Assembly (NCBI RefSeq): GCF_002259415.1
Contig: NZ_NPFY01000010.1
Location: 112,397 to 176,396 of the forward strand
Direction of reading: 5' to 3'
Source: Rhodococcus sp. 14-2470-1b
GTDB taxonomy: Bacteria; Actinomycetota; Actinomycetes; Mycobacteriales; Mycobacteriaceae
DNA length: 64,000 nt
Shown here: positions 8,642 through 15,641 of the stretch, in pieces
Numbering within the stretch: the stretch's first letter is position 1
Layout: the number at the start of each line of letters is the position of its first letter
Translations under genes and position numbers: made by a program
Notes under the pieces: generated by a model
What the model saw: the letters and a program-made list of their open reading frames with translations, nothing else
Database searches by the model: none
What the model was told of the DNA's origin: nothing

Positions 8642-9025
8642 ATGATCACTGCAGCACATCCACTGTCCGTCGACCTTGCTTCCGACCCACAGGAGCACGC
8701 TCCTCGGTTCACGATCGACACCGAGTCCTACTCCTCCGACTTCGCGGTGCTTCGGGCCACCGGCGAGTTGGACATGACCGCGCGCTTGCCCTTGATGGAC
8801 AGCATCGAGACGCTCACCTCCGAGCACTCGGATGTACGCGTCGATCTGTCGGCTGTCACGTTCATCTACTCCGGTGCTGCCAGCGTCATCGTCGACGCGG
8901 TCATGGCCTCCACCGCCGAGGTTCGCATCTTCGCGCCGACCAGGCCCGTACGCATGATCCTCGACGTCCTCGGTGCCGGTCACCTGATCGTCGACACCCT
9001 GGATCCGCAGGGGTCGCCGCGATGA
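8642..9025 (+). CDS. STAS-domain (anti-sigma-factor antagonist-like) protein
   Basis: A 127-aa protein if started at the ATG at 8642, after a purine-rich GAAGGCAGAG. An upstream in-frame ATG at 8522 gives 40 extra residues of low-quality sequence. The STAS pattern is visible: VLRATGELDMTARLPLMDSI, then VDLSAVTFIYSGAASVIVDAV. In classical antagonists the last motif is D-S-x-G with the phosphorylated serine. Here the serine is kept but the preceding Asp is Tyr and the Gly is displaced, so phospho-regulation may differ. Stop and start overlap (ATGA, 9022-9025) with the 37-codon frame that follows. Confidence 0.75.
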   Translation: MITAAHPLSVDLASDPQEHAPRFTIDTESYSSDFAVLRATGELDMTARLPLMDSIETLTSEHSDVRVDLSAVTFIYSGAASVIVDAVMASTAEVRIFAPTRPVRMILDVLGAGHLIVDTLDPQGSPR

Positions 9026-9135
9026 CGGGCGACGACGCTGGGCCTGAGGAGCGCGACGAACAGCCGACTACGACGCCGGGAACATCGTTTCTGCAGATGT
9101 TCCTCGAAGCGAAGAACGCTCCGACTCAGAAGTGA
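9022..9135 (+). CDS. 37-aa small protein linking STAS and acetyltransferase genes
   Basis: A short frame, too small for routine calling, is tied to both neighbours. Its ATG overlaps the STAS stop (ATGA) and its stop overlaps the GTG of the acetyltransferase (GTGA, 9132-9135). The peptide is acidic at the N-terminus (TGDDAGPEERDE) and ends with an amphipathic SFLQMFLEAKNAPTQK. The double overlap makes it either a genuine small protein or a translational bridge that couples the two flanking genes. No family is recognised. Confidence 0.5.
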   Translation: MTGDDAGPEERDEQPTTTPGTSFLQMFLEAKNAPTQK

Positions 9136-9671
9136 TCGTTCGTACCGAGAGATTGAGGCTGCGCCCATACCGTTCCGGCGATGAGGCTCAGCTGCTCGAG
9201 TTCTACTCCGACGACGACGTGTGTCGGTACTTGCTACACGGACCATGGACGGCGGATGACGCAGCCAAGGCCGTTCGAGAGCGGCAGGACCGAAAGGCCC
9301 TGGCCGATGGCGCTTTGAATCTTGTCGTGGAACTGGGCGAACACGTCATCGGTAACGTAGCGGCGTGGTTCGTCAACGACACCGATCACACCGTAGAACT
9401 CGGGTGGGTATTCTCGCCCAGCTACTCCGGACGCGGGTACGCCAGCGAAGCGGTTGAGGCCCTGTTGAATGAGGTGTTCGCGTTGGATCGTGTGCACCGG
9501 GCGACCGCCCAGATGGACGGCCGCAACACCGCGTCGGCGAGATTGGCCGAGCGCGTGGGCATGCGTCGCGAAGCGCATTTCCGCGAGGACTGGTGGAGTA
9601 AAGGCGAGTGGACGGACACTCTCGTCTTTGCCGTTCTACGCAGCGACCGGTCCCGAACTAGCGAGCAGTGA
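9132..9671 (+). CDS. GNAT-family N-acetyltransferase (RimJ/RimL-like)
   Basis: A 179-aa protein. The N-terminus IVRTERLRLRPYRSGDEAQLLEFY is typical of the RimJ/RimL branch. The acetyl-CoA-binding motif is visible as SYSGRGYASEAVEALL at about residue 97, and the C-terminal NTASARLAERVGMRREAHFRED is the usual motif-B helix and strand. It should acetylate an amine on a protein N-terminus or small molecule. The target is not predictable. It begins at a GTG within the stop of the 37-aa frame and overlaps the end of the convergent rho gene by 14 bp. Confidence 0.88.
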   Translation: MIVRTERLRLRPYRSGDEAQLLEFYSDDDVCRYLLHGPWTADDAAKAVRERQDRKALADGALNLVVELGEHVIGNVAAWFVNDTDHTVELGWVFSPSYSGRGYASEAVEALLNEVFALDRVHRATAQMDGRNTASARLAERVGMRREAHFREDWWSKGEWTDTLVFAVLRSDRSRTSEQ

Positions 9672-10809
9672 CTGCGCGCGTGAGGAATTCGTGATTGGAC
9701 CGGGTTTTCGCGAGTTGCGTCACGAGTAGTTCGATTGCTTGCTGCGAGTCGAGGCCGCTGAGCAGGTGTCGGACTTTCTGCACGGCCGAGTACTCCTCGG
9801 CCGACATCAGCAGTTCATCTTTCCTCGTTCCCGACGGGTTGACGTCGATGGCTGGGAAGATTCGCCGTTCGGCGATCTTGCGATCGAGCTTGAGGTCGGC
9901 ATTTCCGGTGCCTTTGAACTCCTCGAAAATGACTGTGTCACCTTGAGAGCCGGTTTCGACGAGGGCTGTTGCGATGATGGTGAGCGATCCACCGTTCTCG
10001 ATGTTGCGAGCGGCACCCAGGAAACGTTTCGGCGGATAGAGCGCTGTCGAGTCGATTCCTCCGGAGAGAATCCGGCCCGACGCGGGTGACGAGTTGTTGT
10101 ACGCCCGACCGAGCCGGGTGATGGAATCCAGAAGCACCACAACGTCTTCGCCGTTCTCGACGAGACGCTTGGCGCGCTCGATCGCCAGCTCCGCCACGGC
10201 CGTGTGGTCCGTCGGCGGCCTGTCGAACGTCGATGCGATCACTTCACCCTTCACCGATCGCATCATGTCGGTCACTTCTTCCGGGCGTTCGTCGACGAGG
10301 ACCACCATGAGATGGCATTCGGGATGGTTGGTTGCGATGGCGGCGGCGATGTCCTTGACCATCGTGGTCTTACCGGCCTTGGGCGGCGATTGGACAAGCG
10401 CGCGTTGACCTTTGCCGATGGGCATCACGAGGTCGACGATGCGGGTGGACAGGCGGTCGGGAGTGGTTTCGAGCCGTAGACGCTGATTGGGGTACAGCGG
10501 GGTCAATGCGTCGAACTTCGGGCGCTTCTCCCTGGCGTCTCGGCCGTTGATGTCGTCGACTCGGACGAGTGAGTCGAGCTTCTGTCGTGACTTGTCCGGT
10601 CGACGTGCGGCGCCGGTGACGAGGTCACCCTTTCGTAATCCGTTCTGCCGCAGGATGTTCGACGATATCTGCACGTCGATCGGCCCCGGCAGGTAGCCGG
10701 TGGTTCGCAGGAATGCGGCGTTTCCGTGTATGTCGACGATGCCGGAGACAGGATGTAATTCCGACTCGGACGCGGTATTCGATACAGGTGTGGCGTGTGC
10801 TGTGGTCAT
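9658..10809 (-). CDS. rho: Transcription termination factor Rho, short form
   Basis: A 383-aa hexameric RNA helicase. The primary RNA-binding fold is at residues about 20-65 (HGNAAFLRTTGYLPG, NGLRKGDLVTG). Walker A is SPPKAGKTT, the Walker B region is VVVLLDSITRLGRAYN, the Q-loop region is SGRILSGGID and the secondary site is FEEFKGTGN. The last motif GTRKDELLM is canonical. Actinobacterial housekeeping Rho proteins are usually 600-700 aa with a long basic/acidic insertion in the N-terminal domain. This one lacks it and is shorter than E. coli Rho (419 aa). Neither prfA nor thrB is adjacent, so it is probably a second, accessory Rho. Confidence 0.92.
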   Translation of the reverse strand: MTTAHATPVSNTASESELHPVSGIVDIHGNAAFLRTTGYLPGPIDVQISSNILRQNGLRKGDLVTGAARRPDKSRQKLDSLVRVDDINGRDAREKRPKFDALTPLYPNQRLRLETTPDRLSTRIVDLVMPIGKGQRALVQSPPKAGKTTMVKDIAAAIATNHPECHLMVVLVDERPEEVTDMMRSVKGEVIASTFDRPPTDHTAVAELAIERAKRLVENGEDVVVLLDSITRLGRAYNNSSPASGRILSGGIDSTALYPPKRFLGAARNIENGGSLTIIATALVETGSQGDTVIFEEFKGTGNADLKLDRKIAERRIFPAIDVNPSGTRKDELLMSAEEYSAVQKVRHLLSGLDSQQAIELLVTQLAKTRSNHEFLTRAVTAR

Positions 10810-10828
10810 GAGAATCTACTTTCGAGGA

Positions 10829-10844
10829 TTGCGCCGATGCGCAA
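10829..10844 (-). promoter_or_regulatory. Small hairpin in the rho leader
   Basis: TTGCGC / GCGCAA, a perfect 6-bp stem with a 4-nt loop (CGAT), lies about 20-35 nt upstream of the rho ATG. Bacterial rho genes are commonly autoregulated through their leaders. The position close to the initiation region suits a structure affecting translation or early termination, but that is inference only. Confidence 0.3.
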
Positions 10845-10951
10845 GGTAGGCGGAAGCTCAGAATTTTCCGCGGGATGGTCCTCGACGCGGACCAGATCAG
10901 GTCGGCGGAGAACTATCGCCAAGCTACATCAGCACTCCGGTTTCCACAACC

Positions 10952-10969
10952 CCTCACCCTTGTGTGAGG
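10952..10969 (-). terminator. Stem-loop after the four-helix membrane protein gene
   Basis: CCTCAC / GTGAGG forms a 6-bp stem with a 6-nt loop just after the stop of the gene ending at 10972. The sequence following it on the minus strand is GGTTGTGG rather than a run of T, so it is a weak intrinsic terminator candidate. Confidence 0.35.
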
Positions 10970-10971
10970 TC

Positions 10972-11376
10972 TTATCGTTCGACCCGACGCCTCCCCGTGA
11001 ACAGCGCCTCGATGCCTCCGACGACAAGCAATACACCGATGAGCGTCAGTCCCGTGTACGCCCGGGGCGCCCAGATGTCGAGCACGAGGTACTGCCACAG
11101 CGTCCACCCGACAGCGATGACGCCGACTATGCCGGCGAAGACACGTGCACCGGGGGTGTCGACGATCACGCCCGCCGCACATACCAGGGGCGCGATTCCG
11201 AGGGCTACGAGCACGAAGGCGCCCGCGTAGCGGTAGTCCCAGGTGTGCCATTCGGGGAGCATGTCGACGCTCAGGCCCAGGGTACCGCCGTCGGGATCGG
11301 AGACCAGGGCGATGCCGTTGAACAGCCCTGCGGCGCCCAGCATCAGCAGTACCGCTGCGGTGACGAACTTCTTCAC
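10972..11376 (-). CDS. Small integral membrane protein (about four helices), unknown function
   Basis: The likely start is the GTG at 11376 (KKFVTAAVLLML), preceded by a purine-rich AAGGTGAAG. In-frame ATGs upstream would add 15 residues that overlap the terminator at 11409. The 134-aa product has four hydrophobic segments, at residues about 3-25, 50-68, 75-95 and 103-122, with an acidic extracytoplasmic loop after the first (SDPDGGTLG). The C-terminus is basic (TGRRRVER), indicating a cytoplasmic tail. No family is recognised. Similar small membrane proteins accompany envelope genes in Rhodococcus. It lies downstream of the mycolyltransferase but is separated from it by a strong terminator. 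Confidence 0.65.
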   Translation of the reverse strand: MKKFVTAAVLLMLGAAGLFNGIALVSDPDGGTLGLSVDMLPEWHTWDYRYAGAFVLVALGIAPLVCAAGVIVDTPGARVFAGIVGVIAVGWTLWQYLVLDIWAPRAYTGLTLIGVLLVVGGIEALFTGRRRVER

Positions 11377-11408
11377 ACCTTCACCTTGCCGCATTCGAGC
11401 ACAAAATT

Positions 11409-11435
11409 GCCCCCGACCCATGACGGGTCGGGGGC
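11409..11435 (-). terminator. Strong intrinsic terminator after the mycolyltransferase gene
   Basis: A perfect 11-bp stem (GCCCCCGACCC / GGGTCGGGGGC) with a 5-nt loop lies 21 bp beyond the stop at 11456. On the minus strand it is followed by AATTTTGT, giving the classical GC hairpin plus T-rich tail. It would end transcription of the mycolyltransferase gene. Confidence 0.8.
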
Positions 11436-11455
11436 AGTAGAGAGGTGGATGGGAA

Positions 11456-12448
11456 TCAGATTCCCATGCCCTTGGCGAGCACCGGCCACGAGTCCTTCAG
11501 TGCCTGCTCCCAGTACGGCCAGTAGTGCGTGCCGACCGGCGGGAACTGGTACGTCGCCGGGATGCCGACGGAGTCCAGCTTGTTCTTCAGGTTGTGCGAG
11601 CAGAAGTTGGTGGCGCCTTCGATGACGATGCCGAGACCGAGGTTGATGACGCCCTGGGGTCCGTTGCCCTCGGTGTAGTACCGAATGTCCTCGGGCTGCG
11701 GGTTGCCGTTACCGCTGGAGATGTACAGCTCGGTGCCGCGGAGCTTCTCGGCGTTGACGACCGGGTCGTTCTCGACCCATGCGGGGTCGTTGTCCGGGCC
11801 GTACATGTTGATGGTGTTGCCACCCTTCCATGTCTCGACCGAGAACTTCACGAACTGGCGGCCGATGGGATCGGCGATCTGTGCGCATCCGCTGTATGCC
11901 GCGACCGCGCCGTACAGGCCGGGCTTGGCTTCGGCGAGCTGCAGAACCGAGGTACCGGAGGTGGAGACACCGGCGATCGAGTTCTTGCCGGTGGAGCCCA
12001 GAGTTTCGTCGAGCAGCGGAGGCAGTTCCTCGGTGAGGAACGTCTGCCACTTGTTGACGCCGAGGACCGGGTCTTCCTGCTTCCAGTCGGCGTAGTAGCT
12101 GCCCTTGCCACCGATGGGGAGGACGAGGTTGACGTGCTTGTCGGAGAAGAATTCGAGCGCGTCGGTCTGCTGCTGCCAGCTTGCCGATCCTTCGCCTGCG
12201 TCGAGGCCGCTGAGCAGGTACGCGTTGGGAGCAGGCGTGGACTCGTCCAGAGGGCGCTGAACCTCGACGGTGATGTCCTTGTTCATCGCGGCGGAGTAGA
12301 CCTGAAGGTTCCAGTTCCGCCCGTCCTTGTCGATCGACGAGACTGCAGGCGCCTTCGCGGGCTCGGCCGTCGCGACGCCGCCGAGAGCGGTCATTGCCAG
12401 TGTGCCTGCCGCGATGAGTGCAGCGGCGCGTAGTGAAGAAAGCTTCAT
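11456..12448 (-). CDS. Antigen 85-type mycolyltransferase (secreted esterase-fold protein)
   Basis: A 330-aa protein with a signal peptide (residues 1-28, ending GGVATA). The mature domain has the alpha/beta-hydrolase esterase-D fold of corynebacterial mycolyltransferases. Visible landmarks are PNAYLLSGLDAGEG, YYADWKQEDP, the nucleophile region IAGVSTSGTSVLQLA with the central serine, and the terminal HYWPYWEQAL with the catalytic histidine. These enzymes transfer mycolic acids between trehalose monomycolate and arabinogalactan or another trehalose in the outer wall. The gene stands alone with its own terminator. It is one of the clearest signs that the host has a mycolic-acid envelope. Confidence 0.9.
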   Translation of the reverse strand: MKLSSLRAAALIAAGTLAMTALGGVATAEPAKAPAVSSIDKDGRNWNLQVYSAAMNKDITVEVQRPLDESTPAPNAYLLSGLDAGEGSASWQQQTDALEFFSDKHVNLVLPIGGKGSYYADWKQEDPVLGVNKWQTFLTEELPPLLDETLGSTGKNSIAGVSTSGTSVLQLAEAKPGLYGAVAAYSGCAQIADPIGRQFVKFSVETWKGGNTINMYGPDNDPAWVENDPVVNAEKLRGTELYISSGNGNPQPEDIRYYTEGNGPQGVINLGLGIVIEGATNFCSHNLKNKLDSVGIPATYQFPPVGTHYWPYWEQALKDSWPVLAKGMGI

Positions 12449-12739
12449 CTCGAAGTCGATTCCAGTTCCCGGCCGGTCCTGAGCCGTGTTAGTTCGTCCC
12501 CCGCACGCATGCGGCCTTCGTGTCCCTCGACACTTTATGTCTTCTTGGGCCCGCTGTTCGTTACTGGGTCGAATCAGATGAAATTCTTGACCCGATCGTG
12601 TCCGTCCGTCTCAGCGGGCCTCGCGTCGATCGACACCGATGCCCGACGGCTTCTCGTGGCAGGCTGGACCACCTCGGAGGTGGAATCGAGCGGGTCCGTG
12701 TGCGTGCACGGCCGTCGGTTCCCGGGCAGGATCACGGCT
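12449..12739. other. Divergent intergenic region, promoters only
   Basis: About 290 bp separate the mycolyltransferase start from the Ddn-like gene. Frames are open across it but with poor codon use and no ribosome site. I see no RNA gene or repeat. It presumably holds the promoters of both divergent genes. Confidence 0.4.
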
Positions 12740-13084
12740 ATGAACACATTCCAGCGCGTCGCCGCTCGGTTCAATGCGCTCGTACGTCCGCTGTTGAACG
12801 CCCCGATCATCGGCAAACTCGTTTCGGGCACGATCACCGAGGTCACCTACACGGGCCGCAAGTCCGGCAAGAAGTTCAGCGTCCTGGTGGGCTACCGCCG
12901 TCGCGGCGACGACGTGATCATCGGCGTCGCGATGCCGGACAAGAAGAACTGGTGGCGGAACTTCTACCCCGACGGCGGTCCCATCTCCATCGACCTCGAC
13001 GGCGCCACCCGCACCGGCCACGCCGTCACCCGCAAGGACGGGTCTTCCGTCTCGGTGAAGGTGACCCTCGACCCACGCTCCTGA
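12740..13084 (+). CDS. Deazaflavin (F420)-dependent nitroreductase/quinone reductase family protein
   Basis: A 114-aa split-barrel protein. The start at the ATG 12740 gives the family's usual N-terminal helix (RVAARFNALVRPLLNAP). The diagnostic segment is TEVTYTGRKSGKKFSVLVGYRRRGDDVIIG, matching the TTxGRKSG motif of Ddn-type F420-binding proteins, followed by DKKNWWRNFYPDGG. Relatives in mycobacteria use reduced F420 to reduce quinones or nitro compounds at the membrane. The substrate is unknown. At 114 aa it is somewhat shorter than Ddn itself. Longer in-frame openings upstream lack coding character. Confidence 0.75.
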   Translation: MNTFQRVAARFNALVRPLLNAPIIGKLVSGTITEVTYTGRKSGKKFSVLVGYRRRGDDVIIGVAMPDKKNWWRNFYPDGGPISIDLDGATRTGHAVTRKDGSSVSVKVTLDPRS

Positions 13085-13110
13085 TCGAGTCGAGGACCTA
13101 GGCTTGAACC

Positions 13111-13365
13111 ATGCGTGATCTGCAGCGGTTGCTCGCCCTCTTCGGTGCTGCCGTCGGCCTGTTCGTAGTGGTGGCACTGTCCGCGTTGCCTACCGGTCCG
13201 TATCGATCCGACTACGTGTTCGTCGAATCCGGCAGTCGAACAACATTTGTCGAGAGTGCGACCGAAACGCCGATGCTGTTCGTGATCGGCGTTTCGGCCG
13301 CGTGCGCGCTCGTCGGCTGGTTCGTGGGCAGCTTCTTGATCAGGCGTGGCTGGACTTTTCGCTGA
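13111..13365 (+). CDS. Small two-helix membrane protein
   Basis: 84 aa with two hydrophobic segments (residues about 6-25 and 54-76), joined by a loop rich in Ser/Thr/Glu that should be outside. The last residues are basic (IRRGWTFR). It follows the Ddn-like gene after 26 bp and is probably cotranscribed. No family is recognised. It ends 1 bp before the stop of the convergent gene at 13367. Confidence 0.6.
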   Translation: MRDLQRLLALFGAAVGLFVVVALSALPTGPYRSDYVFVESGSRTTFVESATETPMLFVIGVSAACALVGWFVGSFLIRRGWTFR

Positions 13366-13366
13366 T

Positions 13367-14071
13367 CTACTTCTCGAACAGTGCGTCCGGCATTGCGGTG
13401 TCGACGCTCAGAATGTCGAGATCCCGCGCAGATCCTTCGGTTTCGAGGTAAACGCAAATCCCTGTCCGAACGTCCAGTCGCACGGTCGACGGTGGTCCGG
13501 GTATCCATTCGTCGTCGACGAACTCGCCCGCGAGCATCGGGCAGCAGTCGCACCGTGGGTCGTACGCGGCGGTCGGGGTGGCGACCGCTTCCCAGGCCGT
13601 GCGGCCGTGGTGAGTCACCACGGCCACGTTCGCCAGATCGACCGTCGGACCGGAAGTCGTGTCGTGGGCGGATCTGGCCAGTTCGACGGGGTTGAGCATC
13701 GCGACCCAGAGGTAGTCGTCGAACATCGGGTCGTCCCACTCCACCGACGGGCCGTGAGTCTCGGGCGGCACGCTCTCGACGAGACCGTCGGCGTCATATA
13801 TCGGAACCACTGTGGACGGCCAGCGACCCTGCACCGGCAGTAAGCGCCCGTCGTTCCTCGTCGCCATGGCACCGTCGAACGGTCTGCGCGCTTTGTGCAC
13901 GACGACGCGACCGCCGTTCTCTTCCACCCGCATTGCCCCTGGCCGACGGATCCACGCGTGGACACCGGTATCGAATCGATCTGGCGAACGGGTGAGTTCG
14001 ACGCTCGTCCACAGCCACGGCGACGACTGCGCGAGGCGGCGGAACTGCAGAATGGACGGGTTCTCGATCAC
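13367..14071 (-). CDS. Hypothetical 234-aa protein with a CxCC motif
   Basis: A soluble protein without signal peptide. The N-terminal third (WLWTSVELTRSPDRF, GVHAWIRRPGAMRVEENGG) resembles the beta-sheet start of lipoprotein-sorting-like proteins, but I cannot place it in a family. A striking AYDPRCDCCPMLAGE near residue 165 offers three clustered cysteines for metal binding or a redox role. The C-terminus is acidic. It is convergent with the small membrane protein and divergent from the permease at 14263. Codon use fits the genome. Confidence 0.65.
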   Translation of the reverse strand: MIENPSILQFRRLAQSSPWLWTSVELTRSPDRFDTGVHAWIRRPGAMRVEENGGRVVVHKARRPFDGAMATRNDGRLLPVQGRWPSTVVPIYDADGLVESVPPETHGPSVEWDDPMFDDYLWVAMLNPVELARSAHDTTSGPTVDLANVAVVTHHGRTAWEAVATPTAAYDPRCDCCPMLAGEFVDDEWIPGPPSTVRLDVRTGICVYLETEGSARDLDILSVDTAMPDALFEK

Positions 14072-14262
14072 CAGTTCATCCTCGCAGGCCCCGCCACTGA
14101 TTTTTCCTTCTCGCAGTTCGTTCCGCCCTCAGGCAGGATCAGGCAAGTGATCACTCCGGAAGTGCCTTTCATGTCGCTCAGAACGGCATCGGGTTGGACC
14201 TCACCTGCTCGTTCCTCGGCCGGCCGTGTCAGGCCGAGCACCGAGAGTCTTTCGGTTGAATT

Positions 14263-15513
14263 GTGACTGTTCCTGGCGGTGAACTCCGTCGTCGACTCGG
14301 GCTTGTCGATGCAGTGACCGTCGGATTGGGCGCCATGATCGGCGCTGGAATCTTCGCGGCGCTGGCTCCCGCCGCTCGGGCTGCGGGATCGGGTGTGCTC
14401 GTTGCATTGGCCGTCGCCGCCGTGGTCGCCTATTGCAATGCGACGTCGTCGGCACGGCTTGCCGCGTTGTATCCCTCGTCGGGAGGAACGTACGTATACG
14501 GCCGTGAGCGTCTCGGCGAGTTCTGGGGTTACATCGCCGGGTGGGGATTCGTCGTGGGCAAGAGTGCGTCCTGTGCCGCAATGGCATTGACGGTCGGTAT
14601 GTACGCATGGCCCGAACACGCGCATGCAGTGGCTGCGGCGGCGGTGCTCGGGCTGACCGCTGTCAACTACGTCGGAATACAGAAGTCCGCGTGGTTGGCG
14701 CGAATCATCGTCGCCGTGGTCGTCACGGTACTCGTTGTGGTCGTGGTGGTATCGCTGTCGTACTCGCCCGGGCATTCGGTGGGAGTGTCGGCGACCGATG
14801 TCACCACCGCAGGTGTGCTGCAGGGTGCGGGCCTGTTGTTCTTCGCCTTCGCCGGCTATGCGCGCATCGCGACGTTGGGTGAGGAGGTCCACGATCCGGC
14901 TCGTACCATCCCCCGAGCGATACCGATCGCGCTCGCCCTGACCTTGGCCCTGTACACCTCGGTCGCCACTGCGCTGCTGTGGGTGCTCGGCCCGTCGGGG
15001 CTCGCGCACGCAAGCGCACCGATTTCCGACGCGGCCCGCGCCACCGGTCGATCCTGGTTGGTTCCTGTGGTGAGTGCGACCGCTGCAGTGGCAGCGCTGG
15101 GATCGTTGCTCGCGCTTGTACTCGGCGTCTCACGAACCACTTTCGCAATGGCCCGTGACCGGAACCTTCCGCATGTTCTGGCGGCGGTGCACCCGCGGTT
15201 CGACGTACCTCATCGAGCAGAGTTGATGGTCGGCGTGGTCGTCGCCGCCACGGCAGCCACCGTCGACATTCGTGCCGCGATCGGCTTCTCGTCGTTCGCA
15301 GTGCTCGCTTATTACGCGGTGACCAATGCGTCGGCGTTGACCATGTCTCGCGCCGAGGGCCGCCCAGCGCGCGTCGTTCCTGTGATCGGCCTCGTGGGTT
15401 GCCTCGTGCTGGCGTTCTCGTTACCTGTGTCATCGGTGGCAGTGGGCGCAGGCGTGCTCGCAGCGGGTGCCGTCGTATACGCGCTCAGGAAGCGCCGATC
15501 ACACGACGACTAG
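14263..15513 (+). CDS. APC-superfamily amino-acid permease
   Basis: 416 aa starting at a GTG. The N-terminal GLVDAVTVGLGAMIGAGIF is the APC signature in the first helix. About twelve hydrophobic segments follow, with EVHDPARTIPRAIPIAL in the conserved cytoplasmic loop after helix six. The protein should be a proton- or exchange-coupled transporter for amino acids or related amines. The specificity is not visible. A reverse-strand opening across its 5' half is a codon-bias shadow. No metabolic partner is adjacent. Confidence 0.88.
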   Translation: MTVPGGELRRRLGLVDAVTVGLGAMIGAGIFAALAPAARAAGSGVLVALAVAAVVAYCNATSSARLAALYPSSGGTYVYGRERLGEFWGYIAGWGFVVGKSASCAAMALTVGMYAWPEHAHAVAAAAVLGLTAVNYVGIQKSAWLARIIVAVVVTVLVVVVVVSLSYSPGHSVGVSATDVTTAGVLQGAGLLFFAFAGYARIATLGEEVHDPARTIPRAIPIALALTLALYTSVATALLWVLGPSGLAHASAPISDAARATGRSWLVPVVSATAAVAALGSLLALVLGVSRTTFAMARDRNLPHVLAAVHPRFDVPHRAELMVGVVVAATAATVDIRAAIGFSSFAVLAYYAVTNASALTMSRAEGRPARVVPVIGLVGCLVLAFSLPVSSVAVGAGVLAAGAVVYALRKRRSHDD

Positions 15514-15641
15514 TCGGAAGCTTTACCGGCAGAACGCATCGCGCCCACAAGGATCGTGGCGGCTTTCGCACTGATGTTCGAAAACTTGTCGGTGGCACCG
15601 GATAGTCTTCTCACATGCTTTCAGGGGGAGATTCAGAAGCA

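Noticed and set aside
14068..15009. 313-codon minus-strand frame opposite the permease
   Set aside because: Arg/His/Gln-rich shadow; the APC permease on the other strand is unambiguous.
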